A DNA stretch of 64,000 nucleotides from Vreelandella nigrificans (GTDB lineage Bacteria; Pseudomonadota; Gammaproteobacteria; Pseudomonadales; Halomonadaceae): assembly GCF_002374315.1 (NCBI RefSeq), contig NZ_NWUX01000017.1, positions 1 through 64,000 on the forward strand, in the 5' to 3' direction. The notes under the pieces are model-generated. The model saw only the letters and a list, made by a program, of their open reading frames with translations. It searched no databases and had not been told where the DNA came from. Position numbers and translations under genes: made by a program. Of the stretch, positions 25,360 through 34,029 are shown one piece after another (positions within the stretch are counted from its first letter, which is position 1; each line of letters starts with the position of its first letter).

Positions 25360-26234
25360 ACATCAGCCTCGGGTTTGGTGAAGGTATAAAGTAAATAGCG
25401 GCCTAGCCGCCAGTGAGGGTCTTGGCGGCAGTACTGTTTTTCCAGCGCCAGTAACGCGGCCTGATCACTCTCTTTTTCAGGTGGCTGGCGAAGATAATCC
25501 TGAAACACACGCACTCCCGCCACACCCTCCATAATTAGGCCGTTATCGGCGCCCCACTGGCATATTTCATCGTGGGTAACCGGAGAAATAGGTGTTAAGC
25601 GCTGCCGTTTGCCTTTGCCTGCTAACTGATCGCTCAGCGCTTTCTGCAGGTTACCCTTCACCACATTCGAAAAACGCAGTGCATCGCGGTTAAACACCAT
25701 CAAACTTAACTGCCCACCAGGGGCTAACAAGCTAGCGAGGATCTGCATGGCCAGCCGAGGTTCCCCCAGCCACTCCAGTACAGCATGGCAGGTAATCAGT
25801 GGCCAAGGCCCAGGGGCTTGCTGCGGTAACGCCTGTAGCGGCGCCGCCAGATAGCAAAGCTGGTCAGACAGTAAAGTACCTGCAGCACCACGCTCGGCAT
25901 GCCACGCGCTTGCATGGGTCAGCATATCCTGAGAAGGCTCTGCCATGGTCACCGCGTGCCCACGTTCAGCCAGCCACGCAGCAAGCTGCCCCAAACCACC
26001 GCCTACATCCAACACAGGCTGTGCTTCTAGGTGCAGCATTTGCGGTAGCAAATAATCCAGCATAGCCAAACGCAGCTCGCCACGGGGTGCCTGATAAAGT
26101 GAGCGGGAGAACTTTTCAGCCAGTCCATCAAAATAACGGTCACCCGCCTCAGTTAACTCATAGCTTTTTGATAAATGGATTTTTGATGAATGGCTTTCTG
26201 ATAAATGGCTTGTTGGTGTATAGATCGGGTGCAT
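25356..26234 (-). CDS. cmoM: tRNA cmo5U methyltransferase CmoM
   Basis: SAM-dependent enzyme that methylates 5-carboxymethoxyuridine at wobble position 34 in tRNA. The family core begins at YFDGLAEKFSRSLY (about residue 34) and continues with PVLDVGGGLGQLAAWLAERGH, CHAVLEWL, SLMVFNRDALRFSN and VRVFQDYLR. The 30 or so residues before it are an extra segment encoded by a 15-bp tandem repeat. The ATG at 26234 is one choice and a TTG at 26258 another; neither has a good ribosome site, so the start is uncertain. Confidence 0.86.
   Translation of the reverse strand: MHPIYTPTSHLSESHSSKIHLSKSYELTEAGDRYFDGLAEKFSRSLYQAPRGELRLAMLDYLLPQMLHLEAQPVLDVGGGLGQLAAWLAERGHAVTMAEPSQDMLTHASAWHAERGAAGTLLSDQLCYLAAPLQALPQQAPGPWPLITCHAVLEWLGEPRLAMQILASLLAPGGQLSLMVFNRDALRFSNVVKGNLQKALSDQLAGKGKRQRLTPISPVTHDEICQWGADNGLIMEGVAGVRVFQDYLRQPPEKESDQAALLALEKQYCRQDPHWRLGRYLLYTFTKPEADV
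26165..26209. repeat. 15-bp tandem repeat, 3 copies, in the cmoM N-terminus
   Basis: TTTTTGATAAATGGA, TTTTTGATGAATGGC and TTTCTGATAAATGGC start at 26165, 26180 and 26195. On the minus strand it encodes repeated Ser/His/Leu-rich blocks ahead of the methyltransferase core. Confidence 0.88.
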
Positions 26235-26381
26235 GCATAGCGCCAAGCGTTGACTCAAAGTCGCGTAGTTTACCCTGCCTGAAGGTAGAAGGCTTGTCTC
26301 GACGGAGGAAACGGCAGGAGGTTCATTGTATTAATCCAGCCAAGTCGAAAGTATTGCCTTTCGTATCGAAAACACCTACCT

Positions 26382-26395
26382 TGGGAACGTTCCCA
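26382..26395. promoter_or_regulatory. LacI-type operator, perfect 14-bp palindrome
   Basis: TGGGAACGTTCCCA has the central CG and full symmetry typical of LacI-family operators, 23 bases before the regulator's ATG. A near copy lies at 27482 before the kinase gene. Confidence 0.72.
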
Positions 26396-26418
26396 TTTAG
26401 ATTAGAAGCACTCTACTT

Positions 26419-27435
26419 ATGTCGTCATCCCGGGCCACCCTCATCGAAGTTGCCAAATTGGCGGGCACCTCCAAAACCAGCGTATCGCGGTTTTTCGGGC
26501 CAGAGCGCGACAAGCTCTCCTCTGTACTCCAGTCACGGATTGAGCAAGCGGCGCAATCATTGGGCTATCAACCCAATCTCATGGCGCGTGGCTTAAAAGG
26601 TGGTGGTTCGCGGTTACTAGGTATGTTGGTGGCTGATATACGCAACCCTTTTTCAGTTGCCATCGTGCACGGTGTAGAGCTGGCAGCCCGCGCCCATGGC
26701 TATTCACTGATTGTGTGTAATACCGATAACGATCCAGAGCAGGAACAAAAGCACTTGGCGTCACTGGCGGCCTACCAGGTGGAAGGGCTGATTATCAATG
26801 CGGCTGGGCAACCCGAGCCTCAACTACAAGCGCTAATGAAGGGCGGCATTCCGCTGGCACTCCTCGACCGTGAAGTACGTCAACTCGATGCCAAGGTTAT
26901 CGGACTCGATAACGTGCTGGCGATTGATATGGCGCTGGATCATCTGGTGCAACAAGGTTATCGCTCGGTGCTTTACGTGAGTGAGACACCCGAGCATGCC
27001 AGTGCTCGTCTGGAACGGCTGAAACGATTTAATCAGCAAGCAGAAGCATTAGGCCTAGACAGCCAGACGCTGGTGCTAAGCAGCTTAGCTGAACACTCAG
27101 CTATACCAATACTAAAGGCATTTGCTGAGCATCCCACCACCGTACCCAAGGCTGTATTGTGCGCCAATGGCAATGCCACGCTTGCCATGGTACGCAGCTT
27201 TCAACACCTTGGCCTTGCGATGGGCCCACTGGGCTTAATCGGTATCGATGAGCTGGACTGGTGTGAACTGGTGTTACCTGGCATTACTACGCTGGCCCAG
27301 CCAACCGATGTGATTGGACACGCAGCCATTGCTTGCCTACTCAATCAGTTTCCCCAGCGTGCCCGTGAACTCCCTGTGCAATACCGTCATCCACCAACGC
27401 TGATTACCCGAGGTAGTACCACCTTTCCGGGGTAG
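26419..27435 (+). CDS. LacI-family regulator of the ketogluconate-type genes
   Basis: A 338-aa repressor. The helix-turn-helix is LIEVAKLAGTSKTSVSRFF at about 8-26, with the hinge helix near 50-60 (NLMARGLKGGG) and a periplasmic-binding-like sensor domain after that (LGMLVADIRNPFS, GIDELDWCELVLPGITT). It precedes a PfkB kinase, a 2-ketoacid reductase and a HAD phosphatase in the same direction. The gene set resembles the Pseudomonas ptxS-kgu locus for 2-ketogluconate. Palindromes before it and before the kinase suggest autorepression and control of the operon. Confidence 0.88.
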   Translation: MSSSRATLIEVAKLAGTSKTSVSRFFGPERDKLSSVLQSRIEQAAQSLGYQPNLMARGLKGGGSRLLGMLVADIRNPFSVAIVHGVELAARAHGYSLIVCNTDNDPEQEQKHLASLAAYQVEGLIINAAGQPEPQLQALMKGGIPLALLDREVRQLDAKVIGLDNVLAIDMALDHLVQQGYRSVLYVSETPEHASARLERLKRFNQQAEALGLDSQTLVLSSLAEHSAIPILKAFAEHPTTVPKAVLCANGNATLAMVRSFQHLGLAMGPLGLIGIDELDWCELVLPGITTLAQPTDVIGHAAIACLLNQFPQRARELPVQYRHPPTLITRGSTTFPG

Positions 27436-27481
27436 CCCCAGGTATCGATGTCGCGAGACTCACTCTGGTTAATAGCCAAAA

Positions 27482-27495
27482 TGGTATCGTTCCCA
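27482..27495. promoter_or_regulatory. Second LacI-type operator, imperfect palindrome
   Basis: TGGTATCGTTCCCA matches the site at 26382 at 12 of 14 positions and lies 30 bases before the kinase ATG. Confidence 0.6.
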
Positions 27496-27525
27496 ATCAA
27501 CAACAAGGTTACTGAGACACACCCT

Positions 27526-28494
27526 ATGACACAGCCTACTCCTGCACCCAAAATACTGACCTTCGGCGAAGCAATGGCGATGTTTGTCGCAGACACTCCT
27601 GGCTCCCTTGCGAGTATTGAGCACTTTCATCGCCGCTTGGCCGGTGCCGATAACAATGTCGCGATCGGCCTCTCCAGACTGGGATTTCATGTTGGCTGGT
27701 TAAGCCGAGTGGGCAATGACAGTTTCGGCCAATTCATTCACCAAGCACTGGAAGCTGAGCGTATCGATAGCCGCCATATTCGTACCGACTCACAGCACCC
27801 CACAGGGCTTCTTTTTAAAGAGCGTGCACAGGCTGGTGCCGATCCACGAGTTGAATATTTCAGGCGTGGGAGTGCCGCCAGTCACCTCTCTATTGAAGAT
27901 GCAAAGGGTGTCGACTTTCAGACACTTACCCATCTGCACGCAACGGGTATTACCCCAGCCCTATCAGAAAGTGCCTGCCAACTGACTCGCCATTTAATGA
28001 AACAAGCGCGTACACATGGCGCTAGTATTTCCTTTGACCCCAACCTACGCCCATCACTTTGGCCCAGTGAGAATGCCATGCGGACTACCTTAAATGAGCT
28101 AGCAAGCCGCGCCGACTGGGTATTACCTGGGCTTTCCGAAGGGCGCCTGCTCACTGGATGCGAGTCACCTGAAGCGATTGCCGATTTCTACTTAGCACGC
28201 GGTGCCAAAGCCGTCATCATTAAACTGGGGCCGGAAGGCAGCTACTATCGCGGCACTCTCACCGGCACACTGGAAAGTGTTTTGGTTCCAGGCCAACCCG
28301 TGGCTAACGTCGTGGATACGGTCGGTGCAGGAGACGGCTTTGCGGTGGGCGTAATCAGCGCGCTATTAGATGGCCTGACGCCTACCCAGGCGCTGAAGCG
28401 CGGTAACTTAATCGGTGCTCAGGCCGTTCAGGTGGTGGGCGATATGGAAGGCTTGCCAAGCCGCGAGCAGCTACAAGCACTTGAGCAGCACTGA
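27526..28494 (+). CDS. kguK: PfkB-family ketogluconate/ketodeoxygluconate kinase
   Basis: Ribokinase-fold sugar kinase (322 aa). Conserved parts are TFGEAMAMFVAD at the start, GADNNVAIGLSRLG, SFDPNLRPSLW and the anion-hole/catalytic motif DTVGAGDGF with the base Asp near residue 270. Family and neighbours fit a 2-ketogluconate kinase (KguK); a 2-keto-3-deoxygluconate kinase (KdgK) is the main alternative. The start at 27526 gives the normal N-terminus; a longer reading would run through the operator. The stop codon lies at the start of a tandem repeat. Confidence 0.83.
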   Translation: MTQPTPAPKILTFGEAMAMFVADTPGSLASIEHFHRRLAGADNNVAIGLSRLGFHVGWLSRVGNDSFGQFIHQALEAERIDSRHIRTDSQHPTGLLFKERAQAGADPRVEYFRRGSAASHLSIEDAKGVDFQTLTHLHATGITPALSESACQLTRHLMKQARTHGASISFDPNLRPSLWPSENAMRTTLNELASRADWVLPGLSEGRLLTGCESPEAIADFYLARGAKAVIIKLGPEGSYYRGTLTGTLESVLVPGQPVANVVDTVGAGDGFAVGVISALLDGLTPTQALKRGNLIGAQAVQVVGDMEGLPSREQLQALEQH

Positions 28495-28546
28495 GCCACT
28501 GGCTCTTACATAGCTACTGATACGCACATAGCCACTGGCACTCACA
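28494..28546. repeat. 18-bp imperfect tandem repeat, 3 copies
   Basis: Units start at 28494, 28512 and 28530 (AGCCACTGGCTCTTACAT and relatives). The first base is the last base of the kinase TGA. The repeat fills most of the gap before the reductase gene. Confidence 0.75.
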
Positions 28547-28573
28547 ATAACCATCAATGCGACAGGAGGCAGC

Positions 28574-29548
28574 ATGCAAAAGAGCGTCATCGTACTAGGG
28601 AGGCTTAGCTCATCCCAGTGGGCAGAACTTGAGCAACACTTTCATGTACTTGAACTCACCAAGCCGTTAAATCTAACGCAACCGGAGGTGCTCGCCGCCC
28701 TATCGCAGGCTCATGGCATTATCGGTTCCGGCTTAGCAATTACCCCCCAGCTGCTAGACGCAGCGCCCAACTTAAAAGCCATCGCGACGGTTTCTGTTGG
28801 CTACGACAACATCCCCGTTGATGAACTTACCCAGCTCGGCATTATGCTGTGCAACACACCGGACGTGCTCACCGAAACCACGGCGGACACAGGCTTTGCC
28901 CTCATCATGGCTACAGCACGGCGAGTGGTTGAATTAGCCGAGTGGGTCAAAGCGGGCAAATGGCAAACCAGCATTGGCCCCGCCCTATTCGGCAGTGATG
29001 TATATGGTAAGACCCTCGGTATGGTGGGCTTTGGCCGCATTGGGCAGGCTGTTGCAAGGCGCGGCGCTCTTGGCTTTGGTATGCAAGTGCTCTACTCCAA
29101 CGCTTCACCCAAGCCCGCCCTTGAAAAAGAGCTTGGTGCGCAGCGCCGCGAACTCAACGAATTACTGACCGAGGCTGATTTTGTCTGTGTCACAGTGCCA
29201 CTCACCGCCAGCACCGAGCATTTGATTGGCGCTGATGAATTCGCTTTGATGAAGCCTTCGGGCATTTTGATCAATATCGCTCGCGGTAAAGTGATCGATG
29301 AAAATGCCTTGATCCATGCCCTGAACAACAACGTTATTCAAGCGGCCGGACTGGATGTTTTTGCGCAAGAACCGTTGTCGACTGACTCGCCTCTCCCGCA
29401 AATGTCGAACGTAGTGGCGCTACCTCATATTGGTTCAGCCACCCATGAAACCCGAGACGCCATGGCTCAGCGGGCAGTGGATAACATTCGCCTAGCACTC
29501 CAAGGCGAACGTCCAATTAGCTTAGTTAACGAGGAAGTATGCCGATGA
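28574..29548 (+). CDS. 2-hydroxyacid dehydrogenase (2-ketogluconate/glyoxylate reductase type)
   Basis: D-isomer-specific 2-hydroxyacid dehydrogenase (324 aa). The NAD(P) loop is GFGRIGQAVA at 152-161. Catalytic residues are Arg237 (INIARGKV), Glu266 (FAQEPLS) and His285 (LPHIGSAT). In this gene context it would reduce 2-keto-6-phosphogluconate (KguD role) or 2-ketogluconate; GhrB-like glyoxylate/hydroxypyruvate reduction is also possible. GGAGG lies five bases before the ATG. The stop overlaps the next start (ATGA). Confidence 0.87.
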   Translation: MQKSVIVLGRLSSSQWAELEQHFHVLELTKPLNLTQPEVLAALSQAHGIIGSGLAITPQLLDAAPNLKAIATVSVGYDNIPVDELTQLGIMLCNTPDVLTETTADTGFALIMATARRVVELAEWVKAGKWQTSIGPALFGSDVYGKTLGMVGFGRIGQAVARRGALGFGMQVLYSNASPKPALEKELGAQRRELNELLTEADFVCVTVPLTASTEHLIGADEFALMKPSGILINIARGKVIDENALIHALNNNVIQAAGLDVFAQEPLSTDSPLPQMSNVVALPHIGSATHETRDAMAQRAVDNIRLALQGERPISLVNEEVCR

Positions 29549-30249
29549 GTTCTGCTATGAACACACCCACTATGAACACACCCACGTCCTTTTGCTTACT
29601 GTTTGACTGCGATGGCACCTTGGTGGATAGCGAAGTACTGCTAGCCGAAGTGATGGGCGACATTCTTCCCGAGTTCCATTTACCCTTCTCAGCGCAGCAA
29701 TATATGGATGAATTTCGTGGGGTACGTTTCCAAACCATCGTGCAAACCCTGGAAAGCCGCTTTCAGACGTTAGGGAAAGATGAGTTTTTCACCCTGGAAG
29801 CAGGCATGCGAGCACGCATGGAGACTCGCATGCGTGCTGAACTTGTGGCCATCCCCGGAATGTCCGATGCACTGGAACTGTTAAGCAGCCACCCTAAAGC
29901 CGTCGTTTCCAATGGCCCCGAACCCAAAATCCGCTGCGCGCTTGAGAGCACCCATCTCGGTCACCATTTTGCCGATAGGCTGTTTAGCGCCTATACCCTA
30001 AACGTGTGGAAGCCAGACCCAGAGCTGTATCGCAAAGCTGCTTCAGCCATGGGCTACGCTCCCCACGAGTGTGTCGTTATTGATGATGCAGCGGTGGGTG
30101 TGGAGGCAGGCTTGGCGGCGGGCATGCATGTGATTCATCTCAATCACTTCCCGAATGAAGAAGTAACCCCTGCGGGCGCCATTGGCATCCACCATGCCAA
30201 TGAGCTGCCCACCGCTATTGCACGCTTAACTGCGCAAGTAGCGGTTTAG
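29545..30249 (+). CDS. HAD phosphatase, YieH (6-phosphogluconate phosphatase)-like
   Basis: HAD subfamily IA hydrolase (234 aa). The nucleophile motif is DCDGTLVDSE (Asp21, Asp23), followed by VVSNGPEPKIRCALE (motif II) and WKPDPELY then IDDAAVGVEAG (motifs III-IV). The stretch SNGP...LFSAY...WKPDP is close to E. coli YieH, which dephosphorylates 6-phosphogluconate; that would fit the ketogluconate neighbours. The start is set by GAGGAAG and the ATGA overlap with the reductase. Residues 5-14 are a duplicated MNTPT block from a tandem repeat. Confidence 0.82.
   Translation: MSSAMNTPTMNTPTSFCLLFDCDGTLVDSEVLLAEVMGDILPEFHLPFSAQQYMDEFRGVRFQTIVQTLESRFQTLGKDEFFTLEAGMRARMETRMRAELVAIPGMSDALELLSSHPKAVVSNGPEPKIRCALESTHLGHHFADRLFSAYTLNVWKPDPELYRKAASAMGYAPHECVVIDDAAVGVEAGLAAGMHVIHLNHFPNEEVTPAGAIGIHHANELPTAIARLTAQVAV
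29557..29586 (+). repeat. 15-bp tandem duplication at the HAD N-terminus
   Basis: ATGAACACACCCACT at 29557 is repeated at 29572 with only its final base changed. It encodes MNTPT twice and also duplicates an in-frame ATG. Confidence 0.9.
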
Positions 30250-30267
30250 CGCAACGGGCAACGAAGG

Positions 30268-30282
30268 TGCTTTTTAAAAGCA
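30268..30282. terminator. Small palindrome between convergent genes
   Basis: TGCTTTTTAAAAGCA is symmetric about one base and spans the junction of the HAD (+) and D-serine dehydratase-like (-) genes. The stem is short, so termination is uncertain. Confidence 0.3.
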
Positions 30283-31497
30283 AGTCACCAAACGCTCCTT
30301 CACGTTCAGTTGATCATCCACTAATAGCAACTGGCGCCACTTATCAAAGGTCAAGCAGGGGTGAGAGGCGCCAAAAGCGACGATATCACCGACTTCAACA
30401 TCCTGAGTCTCTTCGGGAAGGCGTACGAAGGTGTGCTGATCCATCATCTTCGTCACTTCCCAGCCAGCAACCGACAACGGTTGCGCAAGCCCAGGTTTTA
30501 AGAGCTCATCAGCCTCCCGGTAGCGGCGTAGTGCAATTGGCAGTTGATCGTGGCCAATATCGCGCTTACCTAACGCAATAATCGCAAGCCCTGGCTCGGG
30601 AAGCGACTGCACCTGGGCGAAAACTTCCAAGGCAGGCTCAAGCCCCTGCTGTAAATCAGGGCGGCGCGCCATTACAGCGGTCTGCGCCTCACGATACAGG
30701 CCATGGTCGTGAACCACGTAGCACCCAGGGCGAAGCATGGGGGTAAATCGCCCCTGCAGCGGCGCCCCACGGAAAGCCTCTGCAATTACGTCATACCAGG
30801 CAGAGCCTGATGCAGTGACAATTGGGTTCGTCTGCGAAAAACGTCCTGCAGCCTCAAGCTCCACGGCAACATCCACTAGATATTGGGCATAAACACGAAC
30901 ACCTGATTCAGGGTTATCGCCGTGAACCACTCCTTCATAGCCTTCAAGCCCCACTAGTGAAAGTGCAGGCTCATCAGCTATCGCTTCCGCTAACGATAAA
31001 ATTTGCTGCTGATTGCGGCAGCCACAGCGGCCACCCTCTACTCCGACCTCAATAAGCACCGATAACGTTAAGCCTCGCTCAGCAAAGAAGTGTCCAAGCT
31101 GCCTCACGTTCTCATGGCTATCCACCACACAATAAAACGTTGCGTCTTGTTCAAGCAGACTCGCAATGATGGCCATATTGGCTTTGCCGACCAGTTGGTT
31201 AGCCATTAGCAACCGGGTGACGCCATGGGCGAAGGCCGCACGACACTGGGGGGCAGTCGCCAAGGTAATTCCCCACGCCCCCGCCTGAAGCTGGCGATGA
31301 AAAAGTGCAGGGGCCATGGTGGTTTTACCATGGGGCACCAAGCGAGCACCGTGAGCATCTGCAAATCGCTGCATCCACTCCACGTTATGCATCAGCGGAC
31401 CTTCATGCACCACCGCTGCCGGCAGGCTAACACCAGACAGCACATTGGGCCCCAGTTCGATATCTCCTTTATCCACCGCTAACGCTACTGTCTGCAT
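30274..31497 (-). CDS. D-serine dehydratase-like PLP enzyme (DSD1/D-threonine aldolase family)
   Basis: Fold-type III (alanine racemase-like) PLP enzyme of 407 aa. The PLP lysine is in PHGKTTMAP at about residue 58. The C-terminal metal site reads FGASHPCLTFDKW; a His-x-Cys pair here is the pattern of eukaryotic-type D-serine dehydratase, whereas D-threonine aldolases have His-x-Asp. Deamination of D-serine gives 2-aminoacrylate and then pyruvate. It is divergent from an RpiR regulator, a D-aminoacylase and RidA, which supports a D-amino-acid role. GGAGT precedes the ATG. Confidence 0.85.
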   Translation of the reverse strand: MQTVALAVDKGDIELGPNVLSGVSLPAAVVHEGPLMHNVEWMQRFADAHGARLVPHGKTTMAPALFHRQLQAGAWGITLATAPQCRAAFAHGVTRLLMANQLVGKANMAIIASLLEQDATFYCVVDSHENVRQLGHFFAERGLTLSVLIEVGVEGGRCGCRNQQQILSLAEAIADEPALSLVGLEGYEGVVHGDNPESGVRVYAQYLVDVAVELEAAGRFSQTNPIVTASGSAWYDVIAEAFRGAPLQGRFTPMLRPGCYVVHDHGLYREAQTAVMARRPDLQQGLEPALEVFAQVQSLPEPGLAIIALGKRDIGHDQLPIALRRYREADELLKPGLAQPLSVAGWEVTKMMDQHTFVRLPEETQDVEVGDIVAFGASHPCLTFDKWRQLLLVDDQLNVKERLVTCF

Positions 31498-31510
31498 GTG
31501 CTACTCCTTA

Positions 31511-31590
31511 TCTCTTTCAAAATCAGCTTTCTTTCAAAAACGTTTCTCTTTCAAAAACATTTCTCTTTCAAAAACGTCTCTCTTTCAAAG
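31511..31590. repeat. 17-bp imperfect tandem repeat, about 4-5 copies
   Basis: Units built on TTTCTCTTTCAAAAACG begin near 31511, 31527, 31543, 31560 and 31577; two central copies differ by one base. It sits in the leader of the D-serine dehydratase-like gene, between its ATG and the RpiR control region. Confidence 0.88.
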
Positions 31591-31597
31591 CATCAAT

Positions 31598-31610
31598 GTT
31601 AGATACTTTC
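31598..31610. promoter_or_regulatory. RpiR operator candidate (imperfect)
   Basis: GTTAGATACTTTC matches the better site at 31628 at 10 of 13 positions; the sites start 30 bp apart, about three helical turns, in the divergent promoter. Confidence 0.35.
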
Positions 31611-31627
31611 ATAACTATTGACTTAAG

Positions 31628-31640
31628 GTTAGAAACTAAC
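31628..31640. promoter_or_regulatory. RpiR operator candidate, perfect inverted repeat
   Basis: GTTAGAAACTAAC, five-base arms around AAA, 37 bases before the regulator start codon. Confidence 0.45.
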
Positions 31641-31676
31641 ATACTTTTCAAACAAGGCAACCATTAGGAGCTCACG

Positions 31677-32540
31677 GTGAGCCAAGAAATTGATATTTTA
31701 TCCCGTATTACCACCGACTTTGCCGCGCTACGTGACGCAGAAAAGAAAGTCGCTGAGCTTATCTTCGCAGACATCGAGTTTGTCACCGAAGCGAGCATCG
31801 GTGACATTGCCCAGCGAGCTGGGGTTAGCGATGCCAGCGTAACCCGATTTGCACGCGCCATCGGCTGCACTAATGTGCGCGACCTAAAAACGCGCCTAAC
31901 CCGAGCCTTGGCCGCTGGGCGCCGATTTATTCAAGAAGCAACACCGGAAGACGGTTCAAGCGTGGTATATGACATCGCCACGCAAACATTAGCGCTCAAC
32001 CGTGACCTACTCGCCAAAGCCGATGTGGCAGGTGCCGTTGAGCAGTTAGATAAAGCACGCCAGATACTGGTATTCGGTGCAGGCGGCGGCTCTAGCATCC
32101 TCTCCCAAGAGCTCCAATTTCGGTTAGTACGCCTTGGCTATGCAATCTGCGCTTATCCCCAAGCACTATTGCCCCGCATGGTGGCTTCAACCCTTGAGCA
32201 AGATGACGTTGTTGTCGTGCTATCCGTAACCGGCTATACCCCGGAAATGGTGGAGTCTGCGCAGATCGCTAAGCAGTATGGCGCTACCGTGGTAGCCATT
32301 ACCGCAATGAACTCACCGCTCGCCGCAACATCTGACATTGTGCTCCCTATTACGTCACGGGAGACCGACTTTATCTACCACCCTTCTGCTTCCCGCTACG
32401 CCATGCTGGCCGTCATCGACGTATTAGCGCTGGAGCTTGCCATGCGCCACCGGGAGCGCTCACGCACTAAATTACGCCGACTCAAGCTTAGCCTCGATGA
32501 CCATCGTGGCGGCGATAACCGCCAGCCACTAGGAGATTGA
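31677..32540 (+). CDS. MurR/RpiR-family regulator
   Basis: A 287-aa transcription factor. The N-terminal HTH domain (residues 1-80) contains ASIGDIAQRAGVSDASVTRF. The SIS sugar/phosphate-binding fold lies at about 115-250 (ILVFGAGGGSSILSQELQFRL, VVVLSVTGYTPEMVESA). The start is GTG with AGGAG seven bases upstream. It is the first gene of the D-aminoacylase operon and divergent from the D-serine dehydratase-like gene, so it most likely controls both. The effector is unknown; a SIS domain does not prove a sugar ligand here. Confidence 0.88.
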   Translation: MSQEIDILSRITTDFAALRDAEKKVAELIFADIEFVTEASIGDIAQRAGVSDASVTRFARAIGCTNVRDLKTRLTRALAAGRRFIQEATPEDGSSVVYDIATQTLALNRDLLAKADVAGAVEQLDKARQILVFGAGGGSSILSQELQFRLVRLGYAICAYPQALLPRMVASTLEQDDVVVVLSVTGYTPEMVESAQIAKQYGATVVAITAMNSPLAATSDIVLPITSRETDFIYHPSASRYAMLAVIDVLALELAMRHRERSRTKLRRLKLSLDDHRGGDNRQPLGD

Positions 32541-32541
32541 G

Positions 32542-34029
32542 ATGGGTTACGACCTGCTAATTCGTAATGCCAACGTGCTTGATGGCTCTGGTGCACCGCA
32601 TTTTCGTGCTGATGTGGCTATTCAAGGCGAGCGTATCTGCGCTATCGGCGACATGCCCTATGCCACTGCTACTACCATCATCGACGCCGAGCAGCGCTAT
32701 TTAGCCCCTGGCTTCATCGATGTTCATACCCACGACGATACCAATGTCATTCGTACTCCCGAGATGCTCCCTAAGCTAACCCAGGGGGTAACCACAGTAG
32801 TGGTGGGTAACTGCGGTATTAGCGCAAGCCCTGTGACACTCGCCACCGAAGTACCCGATCCAATGAATTTACTGGGCAACCTAGAGGACTTTTGTTATCC
32901 CAGATTCGCTGATTATGCCAATGCCGTAGACGCCGCCACACCAAGCATTAACGTTGCCGCACTGGTCGGACATACCAGTCTACGCAGCCAGGTGATGAAC
33001 AACTTTGCCCGCCCGGCCACTGCAGAAGAAATTGCCAAAATGGAGGTATTACTAAGCCAAGCACTGGATGAGGGCGCATTAGGGCTCAGCTCGGGGCTTG
33101 CCTACCGTAACGCCATACACGCACCTACAGCGGAGATGACACCACTGGTGGCAGCCGTTGGAAAAGCAGGTGGCGTCTATACCACCCATCTTCGTGATGA
33201 GTTTGCGGGCTTGCTTGGCGCGATGGATGAAGCGTTTGCCACCGCTCGGGATGGGCAGGTTCCCCTGGTGATTTCGCACCTTAAGTGCGCAGGTGCGGGC
33301 AACTGGGGAGGTGCAGGCAAGGCGCTTAGTAAACTGGAGGTTGCCGCGCAACATCAGCATGCCCACTGCGACTGCTACCCCTACACCGCTGGCTCGTCCA
33401 CCCTCGACCTGAGCCAAGTGACGGATGAGATTGAGATCACAATTACCTGGTCTCACCCCCACCCGGAACAGGCACGTCGCCCACTAAAAGAGATCGCCGC
33501 CGAATGGCGTGTGTCACTGCTAGATGCCGCCAAGCAGTTGCAGCCTGCAGGGGCGGTCTACCACAACATGAGTGAAGCGGATATGCAGCAAGTGTTAGCG
33601 CATCCGCTCTCCATGGTGGGCTCTGATGGCTTACCGAACGACCCGCACCCTCACCCGCGGCTGTGGGGTGCCTTCCCGCGTGTGCTGGCTCACTACAGTC
33701 GCGACTTAAACTTGATGCCACTCCCAGAAGCAGTGCGCAAGATGACCAGCCTTTCTGCTGCCAATTTTGGTTTAACGGATCGCGGCGTAATCCGCATAGG
33801 TGCCTATGCAGATCTCACTCTGTTTGACCTCAAGGTGCTGGAAGACACCGCCAATTACGAGACCCCGATAGCGGCAGCTAAAGGCATCGACCTAGTGGTG
33901 GTGAACGGCAAGATCGCCTACCACCAAGGCACTATTACAAACCAGCGCTCTGGCCGAATGCTACGCAGGACAGAACGTATTTCTCAAACCACCTCTCCCT
34001 TTTCACCCAACCAGGAACAAACACCATGA
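32542..34029 (+). CDS. N-acyl-D-amino-acid deacylase (D-aminoacylase)
   Basis: Amidohydrolase-superfamily zinc enzyme (495 aa) that releases D-amino acids from N-acylated forms. Residues seen: HTHDD at 62-66 (metal His pair), Cys91 in GNCGISASP (metal bridge in this family), THLRDE, ISHLKCAG and MVGSDGLPND (catalytic Asp). The start follows the regulator stop by one base with GGAG upstream. The stop overlaps ridA as ATGA. With the divergent dehydratase and RidA it forms a D-amino-acid breakdown set. Confidence 0.9.
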   Translation: MGYDLLIRNANVLDGSGAPHFRADVAIQGERICAIGDMPYATATTIIDAEQRYLAPGFIDVHTHDDTNVIRTPEMLPKLTQGVTTVVVGNCGISASPVTLATEVPDPMNLLGNLEDFCYPRFADYANAVDAATPSINVAALVGHTSLRSQVMNNFARPATAEEIAKMEVLLSQALDEGALGLSSGLAYRNAIHAPTAEMTPLVAAVGKAGGVYTTHLRDEFAGLLGAMDEAFATARDGQVPLVISHLKCAGAGNWGGAGKALSKLEVAAQHQHAHCDCYPYTAGSSTLDLSQVTDEIEITITWSHPHPEQARRPLKEIAAEWRVSLLDAAKQLQPAGAVYHNMSEADMQQVLAHPLSMVGSDGLPNDPHPHPRLWGAFPRVLAHYSRDLNLMPLPEAVRKMTSLSAANFGLTDRGVIRIGAYADLTLFDLKVLEDTANYETPIAAAKGIDLVVVNGKIAYHQGTITNQRSGRMLRRTERISQTTSPFSPNQEQTP

